A DNA stretch of 64,000 bases from contig JAEPNN010000008.1 in the NCBI GenBank assembly GCA_017643385.1, positions 164,422 to 228,421 of the forward strand, in the 5' to 3' direction. Shown in pieces: positions 8,872 to 17,975 of this stretch (its first letter is position 1; each line of letters opens with the position of its first letter). The notes below the pieces were generated by a model that did not search any database, had not been told where the DNA came from, and saw nothing but the letters and a program-made list of their open reading frames with translations. Source of the stretch: Dinoroseobacter sp. (lineage in GTDB: Bacteria; Pseudomonadota; Alphaproteobacteria; Rhodobacterales; Rhodobacteraceae). Both the position numbers and the translations under genes were made by a program.

Positions 8872-10475
8872 CTTTGAACGGCGCGCAACGCCACCCCAGA
8901 GCGAGACAAGGCCGACCACAACGCAGCGTCTCGACCATAGATGTCATCACGGTACTGAGTGCGCCCCTGAACCGGTGCCCAGGCAGTGCGATAGGTCAGG
9001 TGAACTGGAACATGCTGATCGAGATACACGTACGTTTCTTCACCCGTATCTAGAACGGAGTGGAACGCGCGGACGGGGTCGCTTTCCTGACGCGAAAGGA
9101 TCTCATATCCAAATTCAAACGGCTTTGCCAAGCGAACACAGCCCGATGAATAGGTGCGCACTTCACGGTCAAACAAGTTTTTCGCCGGACTATCATGCAA
9201 GTAGATATTGTGCCTGTTCGGGAACATAAACTTCACCAAACCCAACGCATTACGGGTGGAAGGCGGCTGTCGGAGGTCAAATGGGAAGTTGCTTTCAGTA
9301 TACTGTGTGAAATCCACGTTTGCGCGGCTAACCCGGCGTCCGCTTCCATCATAAAGTTCTAGATATCCGTGCGCACCGGGGTTGTTCTGCATATTTGGCA
9401 GATATTCTTTTGTGGCAATCGAACGGGGCACGTACCACGTTGGATTGATAACCATATGTTCCATTACATCGGAAAACTCGGGCGTTCGTTTGTCTATCCG
9501 CGACCGCCCTACCACTGAGCGTGTTTCGAACGTGACTTTGTCATCATCATAAATCTGAACATGAAAATCAGCAATGTTTACGAAAACGTGGCGCTTGCCC
9601 AGGCCGTTCTCAAAATTGATCCAACGCTCGCGCTCAAGTCCTACAATTACAGATTGAAGCCTTTCCAGAGGTTCTACGTTGATGGCGCGCAACGTGGCCC
9701 CGCCAGCAGACCCATCAGCACTTAAACCATGGTCAATCTGAAACCGCTGAACAGCGCGTTCCAACGCAGTGTCATATGTCGCGGTCGTGCTACGCGAAAG
9801 GTAGCCCATTCGTATCAGTCTGTTACGTAGCGCAATTACAGATCGGCCCGTGTCGCCCGGTCGAAGCGAGTTGCTTCGTACCGTATCGCCCCAGCCACCA
9901 ACCGAAAGGCTTCGCTCGAGTTGCATTTTAACTTTGAGAAGTCGGTTGTAACGTTGGTTCGTCGGGATCAGGCTTCGTAGAGTGTTTTGCGGGTTTGGCC
10001 CAGCGATGGCCTGAAGCAAGCGCACGCGATCACGACGCGGAAGTGCGCGGACAATGCCTTCATCAACAGTTTCAGGGTTTTCGATGGAGCCCGTCTGCAT
10101 GTCCCGCGCGTAGGTCAGGAACAAGCGAGAAGCTTCGACTTCCGCCCGCCCCCGGCTCCGTGCACTGTCAACGCCATAGAAGAGATTTGTAAATGCCTCC
10201 TCTGTATAGCGTCTCGAAGGAAGTCCGTGGTCGTCTGCAAGAAAAAGTGCGTTTAGGAAAGCATGTCGCCGTTCCGCATCGTTTTCGCCCGTCCAGATCG
10301 GTGCGTAATTGGTTTCCCTGTAAAAGCGGGCGAGATCCTCGTCGCTGCTTGCCGCTTCGGCAACGCCCTGCTTGAAGGCCGTTACACCAGCGTAGCTTAA
10401 GGTTGGGAGTGCGGTCGCTGCGCCACCTGCCAATGCCATGCGTAACACTTGACGGCGATCAGGCCTGATACTCAT
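8868..10475 (-). CDS. Tat-exported L,D-transpeptidase (YcbB/LdtD-like)
   Basis: Periplasmic peptidoglycan cross-linking enzyme making 3-3 (or lipoprotein-anchoring) links. The N-terminus DRRQVLRMALAGGAATALP is a twin-arginine-like signal. A peptidoglycan-binding helical domain lies at about residues 205-275 (PGDTGRSVIALRNRL and RFQIDHGLSADG). The YkuD catalytic domain follows, with HDSPAKNLF and the SSGCVRL motif; Cys446 is the predicted nucleophile. At 535 residues it matches LdtD/YcbB rather than the short LDTs. It is divergent from a DUF882 peptidase, echoing the ycbB-ycbK neighbourhood of enterobacteria. The 388-bp gap between them holds three 20-bp repeats. Confidence 0.9.
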   Translation of the reverse strand: MSIRPDRRQVLRMALAGGAATALPTLSYAGVTAFKQGVAEAASSDEDLARFYRETNYAPIWTGENDAERRHAFLNALFLADDHGLPSRRYTEEAFTNLFYGVDSARSRGRAEVEASRLFLTYARDMQTGSIENPETVDEGIVRALPRRDRVRLLQAIAGPNPQNTLRSLIPTNQRYNRLLKVKMQLERSLSVGGWGDTVRSNSLRPGDTGRSVIALRNRLIRMGYLSRSTTATYDTALERAVQRFQIDHGLSADGSAGGATLRAINVEPLERLQSVIVGLERERWINFENGLGKRHVFVNIADFHVQIYDDDKVTFETRSVVGRSRIDKRTPEFSDVMEHMVINPTWYVPRSIATKEYLPNMQNNPGAHGYLELYDGSGRRVSRANVDFTQYTESNFPFDLRQPPSTRNALGLVKFMFPNRHNIYLHDSPAKNLFDREVRTYSSGCVRLAKPFEFGYEILSRQESDPVRAFHSVLDTGEETYVYLDQHVPVHLTYRTAWAPVQGRTQYRDDIYGRDAALWSALSRSGVALRAVQS

Positions 10476-10519
10476 TGCGCGCTCTCCATATGTTCCACGC
10501 TTTTCTGTGACGAACTGTA

Positions 10520-10580
10520 TCGTCCCGTCGGTATTTGATTGTCCTGACGATATGTTTGGTCGTCCCGACGATATTTGCTT
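10520..10580. repeat. three imperfect ~20-bp direct repeats
   Basis: Units begin at 10521, 10541 and 10561 and share the pattern GTCC(C/T)G(A/T)CG(A/G)TAT followed by T/G-rich bases. The cores of units one and three, CGTCCC(G)(A/T)CG, are near-palindromic. The array lies 45 bp upstream of the L,D-transpeptidase start, inside the divergent control region shared with the DUF882 gene. A multi-site operator is the simplest reading. The rest of the gap (10581-10863) shows no gene. Confidence 0.5.
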
Positions 10581-10863
10581 GAGAGCATAGTTAGCTGTCT
10601 ATTCACAAAGGAGTGTTAGACACCAATTGAACTTAATTACTGGATGGGCGCTGCCGGTTTGCAACTATCGTTGACGCTATGAGAGCAATTATCCGAGGAG
10701 CGAGCATTTACGCAAAATCTTGCCGATTGTCCGACATTTGCCTCAACGCTGGTATGTAACACCTTCCAAATTGGCAAGAAATGTGGCAATGATACGGCGA
10801 CTTGGGGGTCAATGGTGATGAGGTCGTTCAAAGCGACCCGACAAAGTGGGACAGGCTGAGACC

Positions 10864-11433
10864 ATGAGTATTGCCAAAGAAGCGCGTATAACAAGACGCG
10901 GACTTTTGGGCGCCTTCGCGGCAACCGCCGTAAGCGCAGCTCCCTTTTATGCTAATGCAGCAAGCTTTCTTCGTGGGGCTGGCGACGTTCGGATGCTAAA
11001 GATGTATTCTGGGCGTACGGGTGAGCGAATGAACACGATCTATTGGATCGAAGGCGAGTACATCCCAGAAGCATTGACAGAAATAAATTTCTTTATGCGG
11101 GATTGGCGTCGCGACGAGGCGTTCAATATGGACACGCGTAATCTTGATATTATGGCAGCGGCTCACCGCTTGCTTGATATTAGCGAGCCTTACTTGTTGC
11201 TATCCGGCTATCGATCCCCAGCAACGAACGCTATGTTGCGCTCACGATCAGGTGGTGTTGCGCGGAATTCTCGGCACATGCGCGGAGAAGCGGCAGACCT
11301 TCGGATAAATGGGCGAAGCGTTTCGCAAGTGGCGCGTGCGGCGATAGCATGTAATTCAGGTGGGGTCGGGCGTTACTCGCGATCAAACTTTGTCCATATG
11401 GACTGTGGACCGGTTAGGTCCTGGGGACGGTAA
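10864..11433 (+). CDS. Tat-exported DUF882/YcbK-family peptidase (M15A-like)
   Basis: Predicted Zn-dependent cell-wall peptidase of the DUF882 (YcbK/MepK-like) family. MepK in E. coli cleaves the 3-3 cross-links made by L,D-transpeptidases. The start is set at ATG 10864 (a GTG six codons earlier is weaker), giving 189 residues with a twin-arginine signal, TRRGLLGAFAATAVSA. The metal-site residues are visible in SRHMRGEAADLRI (His, Asp) and NFVHMDCGPVRSW (His). Divergence from the L,D-transpeptidase gene supports a paired synthesis and cleavage role at 3-3 links; that pairing is inferred. Confidence 0.88.
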   Translation: MSIAKEARITRRGLLGAFAATAVSAAPFYANAASFLRGAGDVRMLKMYSGRTGERMNTIYWIEGEYIPEALTEINFFMRDWRRDEAFNMDTRNLDIMAAAHRLLDISEPYLLLSGYRSPATNAMLRSRSGGVARNSRHMRGEAADLRINGRSVSQVARAAIACNSGGVGRYSRSNFVHMDCGPVRSWGR

Positions 11434-11467
11434 TCCCAAGATCAGAACCCCTTGAATTCAATGGTGT

Positions 11468-11544
<77 letters not shown>

Positions 11545-11593
11545 CTGCGCTTCGTATAGTCCCCTGCTAAACTTCCCGCAATCGGAAATCCGA

Positions 11594-12814
11594 TCAGGCG
11601 AATAGATCGTGGCAAAGTTCCAGGGCATCCACAAAAGCATCGACCTCGGCAGTGGTGTTGTACATGCCAAATGATGCCCGACAGGTTGCCGAGACACCAA
11701 GATGCTCCATCAATGGCTGGGCACAGTGATGCCCCGCTCTGACTGCGACACCGCGCTTGTCCAGCACTGTCGATATGTCATGCGCATGCGCCGCGCCATC
11801 TAGTGTGAAGGAAAAAATCGCTGCTTTATCAGAGCTCTGTCCCTGCACGTTTAACCAATTCAGTCCATCAAGTTTGGTGCGTGCATAGTCACGCAGTGAC
11901 CGCTCGTGCGCTTCGATATTCGAAACACCTACATCCATCATATATTCGAGCGCAGCGCCGAACCCAATTGTCTGGACAATACCTGGTGTGCCCGCTTCAA
12001 ATTTCATGGGGGGATCAGCATAGGTGACCTGATCTCGTGCAACATCTCGGATCATGTCTCCCCCGCCCATGAAAGGCCGCATCTCAGCCAGTCTTTCAGG
12101 TGCAACGTAGATCGCGCCGGACCCTGACGGACCGTATAGCTTGTGACCCGTCAATGCATAGAAGTCAGGCTTTAGAGTGTCGATATCAATGGGCATATGA
12201 ACCGCAGCCTGACTGCCGTCGATTAGTACGGGAACACCTTTTGCATGAGCCGCATCTATGATGGACTTCACGTCGACAACAGTTCCAAGAACGTTAGACA
12301 GCTGAGTGATTGCGACGAGTTTGGTCTTAGGACTTATCGCATCTATCACTTTTTGCGGATCAATATTGCCAACTGCGTCTGTGTCCACCCAACGTAGAAC
12401 TGCTCCCTGTCGCTCGCGCAAGAAGTGCCACGGTACGATATTCGCATGGTGCTCCATAATACTCAGAACAATTTCATCTCCAGCCTCAAAACGCGGCATT
12501 GCCCAAGCGTAAGCAACCATATTGATACCCTCAGTGGTACCAGAATTCAGAATGATGCTGTTTGGATCAGAGGCATTCAAGAAGCGAGCAACCGTACCTC
12601 TGACTGCCTCATATTTTTCAGTTGAGACATTAGATAGATAATGTAAGCCCCTGTGAACATTTGCATATTCATGCTCATATCCCATGCGGACGGCGTCCAG
12701 AACGGGTTTGGGCTTCTGTGCGGACGCGCCGTTGTCCAAATATACAAGAGGCTTTCCATTGACCTCTCGAGACAGGATCGGGAAGTCGGCACGTATTTTC
12801 TCTATATCATACAT
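11594..12814 (-). CDS. sufS: cysteine desulfurase SufS
   Basis: PLP-dependent enzyme (group II) that takes sulfur from cysteine as a persulfide for Fe-S cluster assembly by the SufBCD scaffold. Start ATG at 12814 (MYDIEKIRADFP) gives 406 residues and overlaps the stop of the upstream Yip1 gene by 8 bp. PLP lysine Lys225 lies in LTGHKLYGPSG, and the persulfide cysteine Cys364 in RAGHHCAQPLMEHLG, the short-loop arrangement of SufS. It is the last gene of the suf operon. No sufE, sufU, sufA or sufT gene follows; the next feature is tRNA-Arg. Confidence 0.93.
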   Translation of the reverse strand: MYDIEKIRADFPILSREVNGKPLVYLDNGASAQKPKPVLDAVRMGYEHEYANVHRGLHYLSNVSTEKYEAVRGTVARFLNASDPNSIILNSGTTEGINMVAYAWAMPRFEAGDEIVLSIMEHHANIVPWHFLRERQGAVLRWVDTDAVGNIDPQKVIDAISPKTKLVAITQLSNVLGTVVDVKSIIDAAHAKGVPVLIDGSQAAVHMPIDIDTLKPDFYALTGHKLYGPSGSGAIYVAPERLAEMRPFMGGGDMIRDVARDQVTYADPPMKFEAGTPGIVQTIGFGAALEYMMDVGVSNIEAHERSLRDYARTKLDGLNWLNVQGQSSDKAAIFSFTLDGAAHAHDISTVLDKRGVAVRAGHHCAQPLMEHLGVSATCRASFGMYNTTAEVDAFVDALELCHDLFA

Positions 12815-13394
12815 TGGCAATTCCAGGCGTGATCCCAATTAGGGTTAGGATCAGCGCCAAACCGAAGCCGATCCCAATAAATGAAAATATAATTCCAGCG
12901 AACACGAGGCCAAGCGATGAGAAGCCATGTAGTACGGCAATGAAATTCACCAGCAGCCAGAAAAAGATAAAAAGCGCTGCGATACCAATAAGTCCAGCAA
13001 AAGGCGGCATAACAATCATCGCGAGGGTTTGTGCGACTTGTACGCAAACGAGGATAAATTGCAGCCATGTCATCAGCAGCATGGTTTCTTCAAGTGATCC
13101 TGTTCCGCCGAACGCGCGTCCTATCCAATAGGTGGCGTAAATCATGACGATCAGCAGAACACCCTGAATGATCCCAAGCGAAAACGGCGACATTTCAAAT
13201 GGACCCGCAAGCCCACCGCCAAATAAGAAGGTGGTGCCCTGCGCCAGCAATACACTGAGCACAACAACCAGTGCGAGCATGTACCAGATCGCAATCCGCG
13301 GAGGAGCGAAATTTAAGATCGCCGACGCCCCTTCCCGAGGGTTTTTTATAGAGTCCCAAGCCAGCTTGAGCACGTCGCCGAGTGTCCACGTCAT
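12807..13394 (-). CDS. Yip1-family membrane protein, suf operon (second copy)
   Basis: 195-residue integral membrane protein with about five hydrophobic segments (near residues 32-52, 70-92, 105-125, 128-150 and 160-188), the Yip1-like fold that in bacteria is of unknown function. It lies between another Yip1 gene and sufS, with an 8-bp overlap into sufS, so it is surely cotranscribed with the Fe-S genes. Nothing in it suggests metal or cluster binding. Family call from hydrophobic pattern and the YWIGRAFGG segment. Confidence 0.72.
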   Translation of the reverse strand: MTWTLGDVLKLAWDSIKNPREGASAILNFAPPRIAIWYMLALVVVLSVLLAQGTTFLFGGGLAGPFEMSPFSLGIIQGVLLIVMIYATYWIGRAFGGTGSLEETMLLMTWLQFILVCVQVAQTLAMIVMPPFAGLIGIAALFIFFWLLVNFIAVLHGFSSLGLVFAGIIFSFIGIGFGLALILTLIGITPGIANV

Positions 13395-13418
13395 ATGATG
13401 CGTTCCTTGCGCACTAAA

Positions 13419-13919
13419 TTAGGCGGCTGAAGGCGCTGGCGCCTGTTCCGCTTCGCGTAATGTATTGAACCAGATGTAGAAAAAGACTGCGATAAGCAAG
13501 GCGCCGACGATGTTGAGTTGCACTCCCGTACCTATGAAGCCCGCCACGATCCCTTGCAAAAGCCACATAGGACCCGTCGACAACAGCGCCCAGAAAAACG
13601 CAATACGGGCGCCCAGCCAATCGCCTTCTCCGCCAAAAAGCTTTGCGATCAGGTGACTAACAGCGGCGATGCCATAAAAAAGAAGCGGTGCGATGATCAT
13701 GACACCCATCAGAGCACCGCCCAATCGCGCGTCCAGCGGGATCTCGGGGTTAAGATGCGCTTCCCGCGATAGTCTCGGCCATTGCGCAACAAAAATGACA
13801 AAGCAGGCGCCAATGTTTATGGCAAGCGCTTGCCCTTCACTTACGCCACGGTCGAGAAGCCGACGCATAACTCTGCGTGGATGACGATACGTTGCAACAA
13901 TATCCGAAGTGATCGCCAT
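13419..13919 (-). CDS. Yip1-family membrane protein, suf operon (first copy)
   Basis: 166-residue membrane protein with an N-terminal cytoplasmic helix (residues 1-28, PRRVMRRLLDRG) and four hydrophobic segments, plus a LFGGEGDWLGARIAFFW stretch resembling the GRAFGGTGSLEETM region of its neighbour; the two are probably old paralogues. It begins 5 bp after the sufD stop. The pair is an unusual insertion between sufD and sufS. Function is unknown; the location suggests a membrane step linked to iron or sulfur supply, which is only a guess. Confidence 0.7.
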   Translation of the reverse strand: MAITSDIVATYRHPRRVMRRLLDRGVSEGQALAINIGACFVIFVAQWPRLSREAHLNPEIPLDARLGGALMGVMIIAPLLFYGIAAVSHLIAKLFGGEGDWLGARIAFFWALLSTGPMWLLQGIVAGFIGTGVQLNIVGALLIAVFFYIWFNTLREAEQAPAPSAA

Positions 13920-13924
13920 TCGAC

Positions 13925-15214
13925 CTATCCGTTGCGACGGCGAGACAACCAGGCCTGCAGCCGTTCAGAAACCTCTTCTGCCAAGTCCGGGTCTGCAATC
14001 TCGTCAATGGCTTCAGCCAGAAACGCTATGACCATCAGGTCCGTCGCAGGTCCTTCGGGAATGCCGCGCGAACGAAGGTAAAACAGGCCGGTTTCATCGA
14101 TCGCGCCGGATGTTGAGCCGTGTGAGCAAACGACATCATCAGCATAGATTTCCAGTTCGGGCTTAGCCAAGAACTGGCTGTCATCATCCAGCAAAAGAGA
14201 TTGACTGATCTGATAACCATCCGTTTTTTGTGCATCTTTTTTTACAAGGATCTTTCCCTGAAAGACGCCCTTTGCGCCGTTCCTAAGAACTTTTTTGAAA
14301 ACCTGACGGCTTTCACATCGAAGCGCATCGTGGGTTACGAAGACCGTATCGTCGTGGTGAAAGTCACCGTCTCCCATGCACGCGCCAGCCACGTGTGCGA
14401 CGGCATCGTCGCCGGTGAACGAGATAACGACTTCATTTCGTGTTAAGACGCCATTCATTGTCATGGTGAAGGATTTGAAAACGCTTTCCTTGCCTAATCT
14501 TGCAAAGATGTGGGTCGCCGTCTGACGCTCATGATCGCGTCCCTGCGCACGAACATGGTGAAAGGCTGCGCCATCCGCAACGTCGACTTCCATGCATTTG
14601 TTGAACCGCGCAGCAGCTGGCCCGCTCTCAAGCACCGTCAGTTCTGCCCCTTCCTCGAGGCGGATGACATGATGGAGAATTGCATCTGAGCTTTCATTCT
14701 CGTGAAGGTACTCAACACTAATCGGTTTTGGAGCTTTCCCCGTGACGCGAATACAGATGCCATCGGTCGCATAGGCTGTGTTCAATGCTGCGAGCGGCCG
14801 TTCAACTGGCGATTGACCATCGGTTTCAAGGACTCCATAAAAATCTCGCACCCAATGAATGTCAGCCTTCATGCATTCCGAAAGGCGTTCTATTTCAACG
14901 TGTTCAAGGACAGAGCTGTCTGATTTTTCCGCATCAAAGATACCGTCAACGAAGACAACCCGGTATGTGTCGTTCTCTGCAAAGAGCGGCACTTCCTCCG
15001 CACCGAAAACCTTTGCCGGTGTTGGGTCGGGCGTCACAAACCGTACTGGATCAGTGAACTTCCAATATTCATCCCTACGATGCGGCAATCCCATCGCTTC
15101 GACACGAGCTTTGGCCGATTGGCGTGCCTCGTCGGACCAAGCGCCGCCCATTGGAATCGATAAGACGTTCAACCGATCTTCGGTCATGGATTGTTTGGCT
15201 GCAGGCAAACCCAT
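13925..15214 (-). CDS. sufD: Fe-S assembly scaffold protein SufD
   Basis: Structural partner of SufB in the SufBC2D scaffold complex. The 429-residue protein has the SufBD core beta-helix in its C-terminal half, with the CHSSTSGAIDE-like motif seen here as CSHGSTSGAIDETGLFYLRSRGI near residue 360-380; the histidine of this motif is expected for SufD. Its ATG overlaps the TAA of sufC by one base (TAATG), implying translational coupling. An in-frame ATG nine codons in is an alternative start. Confidence 0.92.
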   Translation of the reverse strand: MGLPAAKQSMTEDRLNVLSIPMGGAWSDEARQSAKARVEAMGLPHRRDEYWKFTDPVRFVTPDPTPAKVFGAEEVPLFAENDTYRVVFVDGIFDAEKSDSSVLEHVEIERLSECMKADIHWVRDFYGVLETDGQSPVERPLAALNTAYATDGICIRVTGKAPKPISVEYLHENESSDAILHHVIRLEEGAELTVLESGPAAARFNKCMEVDVADGAAFHHVRAQGRDHERQTATHIFARLGKESVFKSFTMTMNGVLTRNEVVISFTGDDAVAHVAGACMGDGDFHHDDTVFVTHDALRCESRQVFKKVLRNGAKGVFQGKILVKKDAQKTDGYQISQSLLLDDDSQFLAKPELEIYADDVVCSHGSTSGAIDETGLFYLRSRGIPEGPATDLMVIAFLAEAIDEIADPDLAEEVSERLQAWLSRRRNG

Positions 15215-15969
15215 TAAACAACCTCTGCCAACAGGTCGGTATAGCCATTGTGTTCCACTTCAAGCGCCAGCTCGGGTCCACCTGATTTCACAATACGACC
15301 GGCTGCCATAATATGCACGACATCAGGTTTGATGTGGTCCAGAAGCCTTTGATAATGCGTGATAACGAGGAAAGATCGCCCCTCGCTGCGCAGCGCATTC
15401 ACGCCCTCGCTCACAAGTTTCATCGCATCAACGTCAAGTCCCGAATCCGTTTCGTCCAGGATGCACATCTTCGGTTGCAGCATAGCCATCTGAAGGATTT
15501 CGTTGCGTTTCTTCTCACCGCCAGAGAAGCCGACATTTACTGGGCGCTTGAGCATATCAGCGTCAATCTTCAGCGCTTTAGCTTCCGCCCGAACCAGTTT
15601 CAGAAAGTCCGCCGCCGACAGTTCATTTTCTCCGCGCGCTTTCCGTTGTGCATTTACGGCCGTGCGTAAGAAGGTCATGTTACCGACCCCTGGGATTTCG
15701 ACGGGATATTGAAATGCCAGAAACAAGCCAGCAGCAGCCCGTTCTTCCGGGTCCATATCCAGAAGGTCGGCACCCTCAAGGCTCGCCTCTCCGCCGGTCA
15801 CTTCGTAACCGTCGCGGCCAGATAAAACATAAGACAAGGTCGATTTACCCGATCCATTTGGACCCATAATCGCATGGACAGTCCCGGGTTCGATTTTCAG
15901 ATCAACCCCTTTGAGGATTTGCTTGTCTTCTTCTTCAAGCTTGACGTGCAGGTCTTTAATTTCCAGCAT
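15214..15969 (-). CDS. sufC: Fe-S assembly ATPase SufC
   Basis: ABC-type ATPase that drives the SufBC2D scaffold; cytoplasmic, not a transporter subunit. Walker A is GPNGSGKST (near residues 36-44), the signature is FSGGEKKRNEI (near 149-159) with the Suf-specific KKR, and Walker B is CILDETDSGLDVD. The 251-residue length is exact for the family. It is coupled to sufD by TAATG and follows the YbjQ-like gene by 9 bp. Confidence 0.95.
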   Translation of the reverse strand: MLEIKDLHVKLEEEDKQILKGVDLKIEPGTVHAIMGPNGSGKSTLSYVLSGRDGYEVTGGEASLEGADLLDMDPEERAAAGLFLAFQYPVEIPGVGNMTFLRTAVNAQRKARGENELSAADFLKLVRAEAKALKIDADMLKRPVNVGFSGGEKKRNEILQMAMLQPKMCILDETDSGLDVDAMKLVSEGVNALRSEGRSFLVITHYQRLLDHIKPDVVHIMAAGRIVKSGGPELALEVEHNGYTDLLAEVV

Positions 15970-15978
15970 GTTTCTTTC

Positions 15979-16290
15979 TTATCCCAGCGTTACCGCGGTG
16001 CCGGAGGCCGACACCATGAGCATGTTGTTAATAACTTCGTAATCAAGATCGACGCCTACAACGGCGTTCGCGCCTATCGCAGCAGCCCGTTCTTCCAACT
16101 CACGAAGTGCTGTTTCCCTCGCTTGGCCCAACGAAGCTTCATAGGCTCCGGAGCGTCCGCCAATGATGTCAGTGATACCCGCGAACAGATCACGAAACAC
16201 ATTAGCACCAAGGATAGCTTCACCCGCGATAACACCGTGATAGGTGGCTATCTGATAGCCTTCAACAGATTGGGTGGTCGTTACGATCAT
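15979..16290 (-). CDS. YbjQ/UPF0145-family protein
   Basis: Start at ATG 16290 gives a 103-residue protein beginning [14 protein letters not shown], the usual start of this family; the longer open frame upstream (to 16395) does not look conserved. The family (YbjQ, sometimes called heavy-metal-binding domain) forms oligomeric small proteins of unclear function. The glycine-rich IGGRSGAYE and [15 protein letters not shown] segments are typical. It sits inside the suf operon between sufB and sufC, which supports a link to metal handling, though no metal ligands stand out. Confidence 0.8.
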   Translation of the reverse strand: MIVTTTQSVEGYQIATYHGVIAGEAILGANVFRDLFAGITDIIGGRSGAYEASLGQARETALRELEERAAAIGANAVVGVDLDYEVINNMLMVSASGTAVTLG

Positions 16291-16422
16291 CTCGATTTCA
16301 AGCCTTCTTTTGCAGCCCTTCAATATCGCCCGTCGCGCGACCCACGGGGCCAAGTTTGACCACTGCTGCGTTTCGCGGATTGAATGCCAGCTCATCTATG
16401 TGGAGCTGATGGTTTCAGTAGG

Positions 16423-17943
16423 TTATCCGACCGATCCTTCCAAAGAGATCGCAACAAGTTGCTGCGCTTCCATTGCAAATTCCATTGGAAGCGCTTGCAG
16501 GACTTCTTTGCAGAATCCATTAACAACGAGGGCGACAGCTTCCTCCTCATCCATACCGCGTGAACGGCAATAGAACAGTTGATCATCATCAACTTTGGAG
16601 GTTGTGGCCTCGTGTTCAACGCGGCTGGAATTGTTTTTCACCTCGATATACGGGACCGTATGCGCGCCACAGTCCCCACCGATCAGCAAGCTGTCGCATT
16701 GGGTGTAGTTTCGACTGTTCTTTGCTTTAGGGTGCATCGAAACGAGGCCACGATAGGTATTTTGCGCCCTGCCAGCTGAAATTCCTTTGGAAACGATGCG
16801 TGATTTTGTGTTTTTCCCGAGATGAACCATCTTTGTGCCGGTATCAGCTTGCTGCATGTTGTTTGCAATAGCGATCGAATAGAACTCGCCTTGGCTGTCG
16901 TCGCCGCGCAAGATGCAAGAGGGGTACTTCCACGTGATAGCTGACCCCGTTTCCACTTGGGTCCACATCACCTTAGATCGATCTCCACGGCAATCGGCAC
17001 GTTTTGTGACGAAATTATAAATGCCGCCGTTTCCGTCTTCGTCTCCGGGGTACCAGTTCTGAACGGTTGAGTACTTGATTTCCGCATCGTCCAACAAAAC
17101 GAGTTCGACGACGGCCGCATGCAACTGATGCGTATCACGCATGGGCGCTGTGCACCCTTCTAGATAGCTGACGTAGCTACCTTTGTCGGCGATGATTAGT
17201 GTGCGTTCAAACTGACCTGTATTCTCGGCATTGATCCGGAAGTAGGTAGAAAGTTCCATTGGACAGCGCACACCCGGTGGCACATACACGAACGAACCAT
17301 CTGAAAACACGGCTGAATTTAGTGTGGCAAAGTAGTTGTCTGATTGTGGAACAACAGAGCCCAAATACTTTTTGACGAGCTCTGGGTGCTCTTTTACGGC
17401 TTCGGAAATCGAACAGAAGATCACGCCCGCTTTTTTGAGCTCGTCCTGAAACGTTGTTCCGACCGAGACGCTGTCAAACACGGCATCGACCGCGACCTTA
17501 CGCTTGTTTGGATCATATGTTTCGGCCCCTTCAACACCTGCCAGAAGCATTTGTTCTTTCAGGGGAATTCCGAGTTTATTATATGTTTCTAGCAGTTTTG
17601 GGTCAACGTCATCCAAAGATTTCGGCTTTTCCGCCATGCTCTTTGGCGAGGCATAATAATACTGATCCTGATAATCGATGGACGGATAGTCCACCATTGC
17701 CCAATCGGGTTCTTCCATCTGCTCCCAGCGGTCGAACGCGGCCAGACGCCATTCCGTCATCCATTCCGGTTCATCGTTTTTCTTCGAAATCAAGCGAACA
17801 ATATCACGATTTACGCCCTTAGGCGCATAATCCATCTCGATCTCGGTTTCCCAGCCGTACTTGTATTTGCCACCCATGGCTTGGACCGTTTCAACGGTCT
17901 CGCGATCAACGCCTTCTCGGATGTCAGTATCGAGCGCGGTCAT
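16423..17943 (-). CDS. sufB: Fe-S assembly scaffold protein SufB
   Basis: Main scaffold subunit on which Fe-S clusters are built before transfer. At 506 residues it is the usual SufB length. The SufBD core carries [21 protein letters not shown] near residues 435-455, and the conserved EGCTAP motif near residue 260 contains a candidate cluster-ligand or persulfide-channel cysteine. It lies 32 bp after the IscS-type desulfurase gene and before the YbjQ-like gene, in the iscR-led operon. Confidence 0.95.
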   Translation of the reverse strand: MTALDTDIREGVDRETVETVQAMGGKYKYGWETEIEMDYAPKGVNRDIVRLISKKNDEPEWMTEWRLAAFDRWEQMEEPDWAMVDYPSIDYQDQYYYASPKSMAEKPKSLDDVDPKLLETYNKLGIPLKEQMLLAGVEGAETYDPNKRKVAVDAVFDSVSVGTTFQDELKKAGVIFCSISEAVKEHPELVKKYLGSVVPQSDNYFATLNSAVFSDGSFVYVPPGVRCPMELSTYFRINAENTGQFERTLIIADKGSYVSYLEGCTAPMRDTHQLHAAVVELVLLDDAEIKYSTVQNWYPGDEDGNGGIYNFVTKRADCRGDRSKVMWTQVETGSAITWKYPSCILRGDDSQGEFYSIAIANNMQQADTGTKMVHLGKNTKSRIVSKGISAGRAQNTYRGLVSMHPKAKNSRNYTQCDSLLIGGDCGAHTVPYIEVKNNSSRVEHEATTSKVDDDQLFYCRSRGMDEEEAVALVVNGFCKEVLQALPMEFAMEAQQLVAISLEGSVG

Positions 17944-17975
17944 GCGTGGCTCCTAATGTATGCGCAGTGCGACGA

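Noticed and set aside
15979..16395. Longer version of the YbjQ-like protein
   Set aside because: The extra 35 residues do not look like the family, and the ATG at 16290 gives the expected start.
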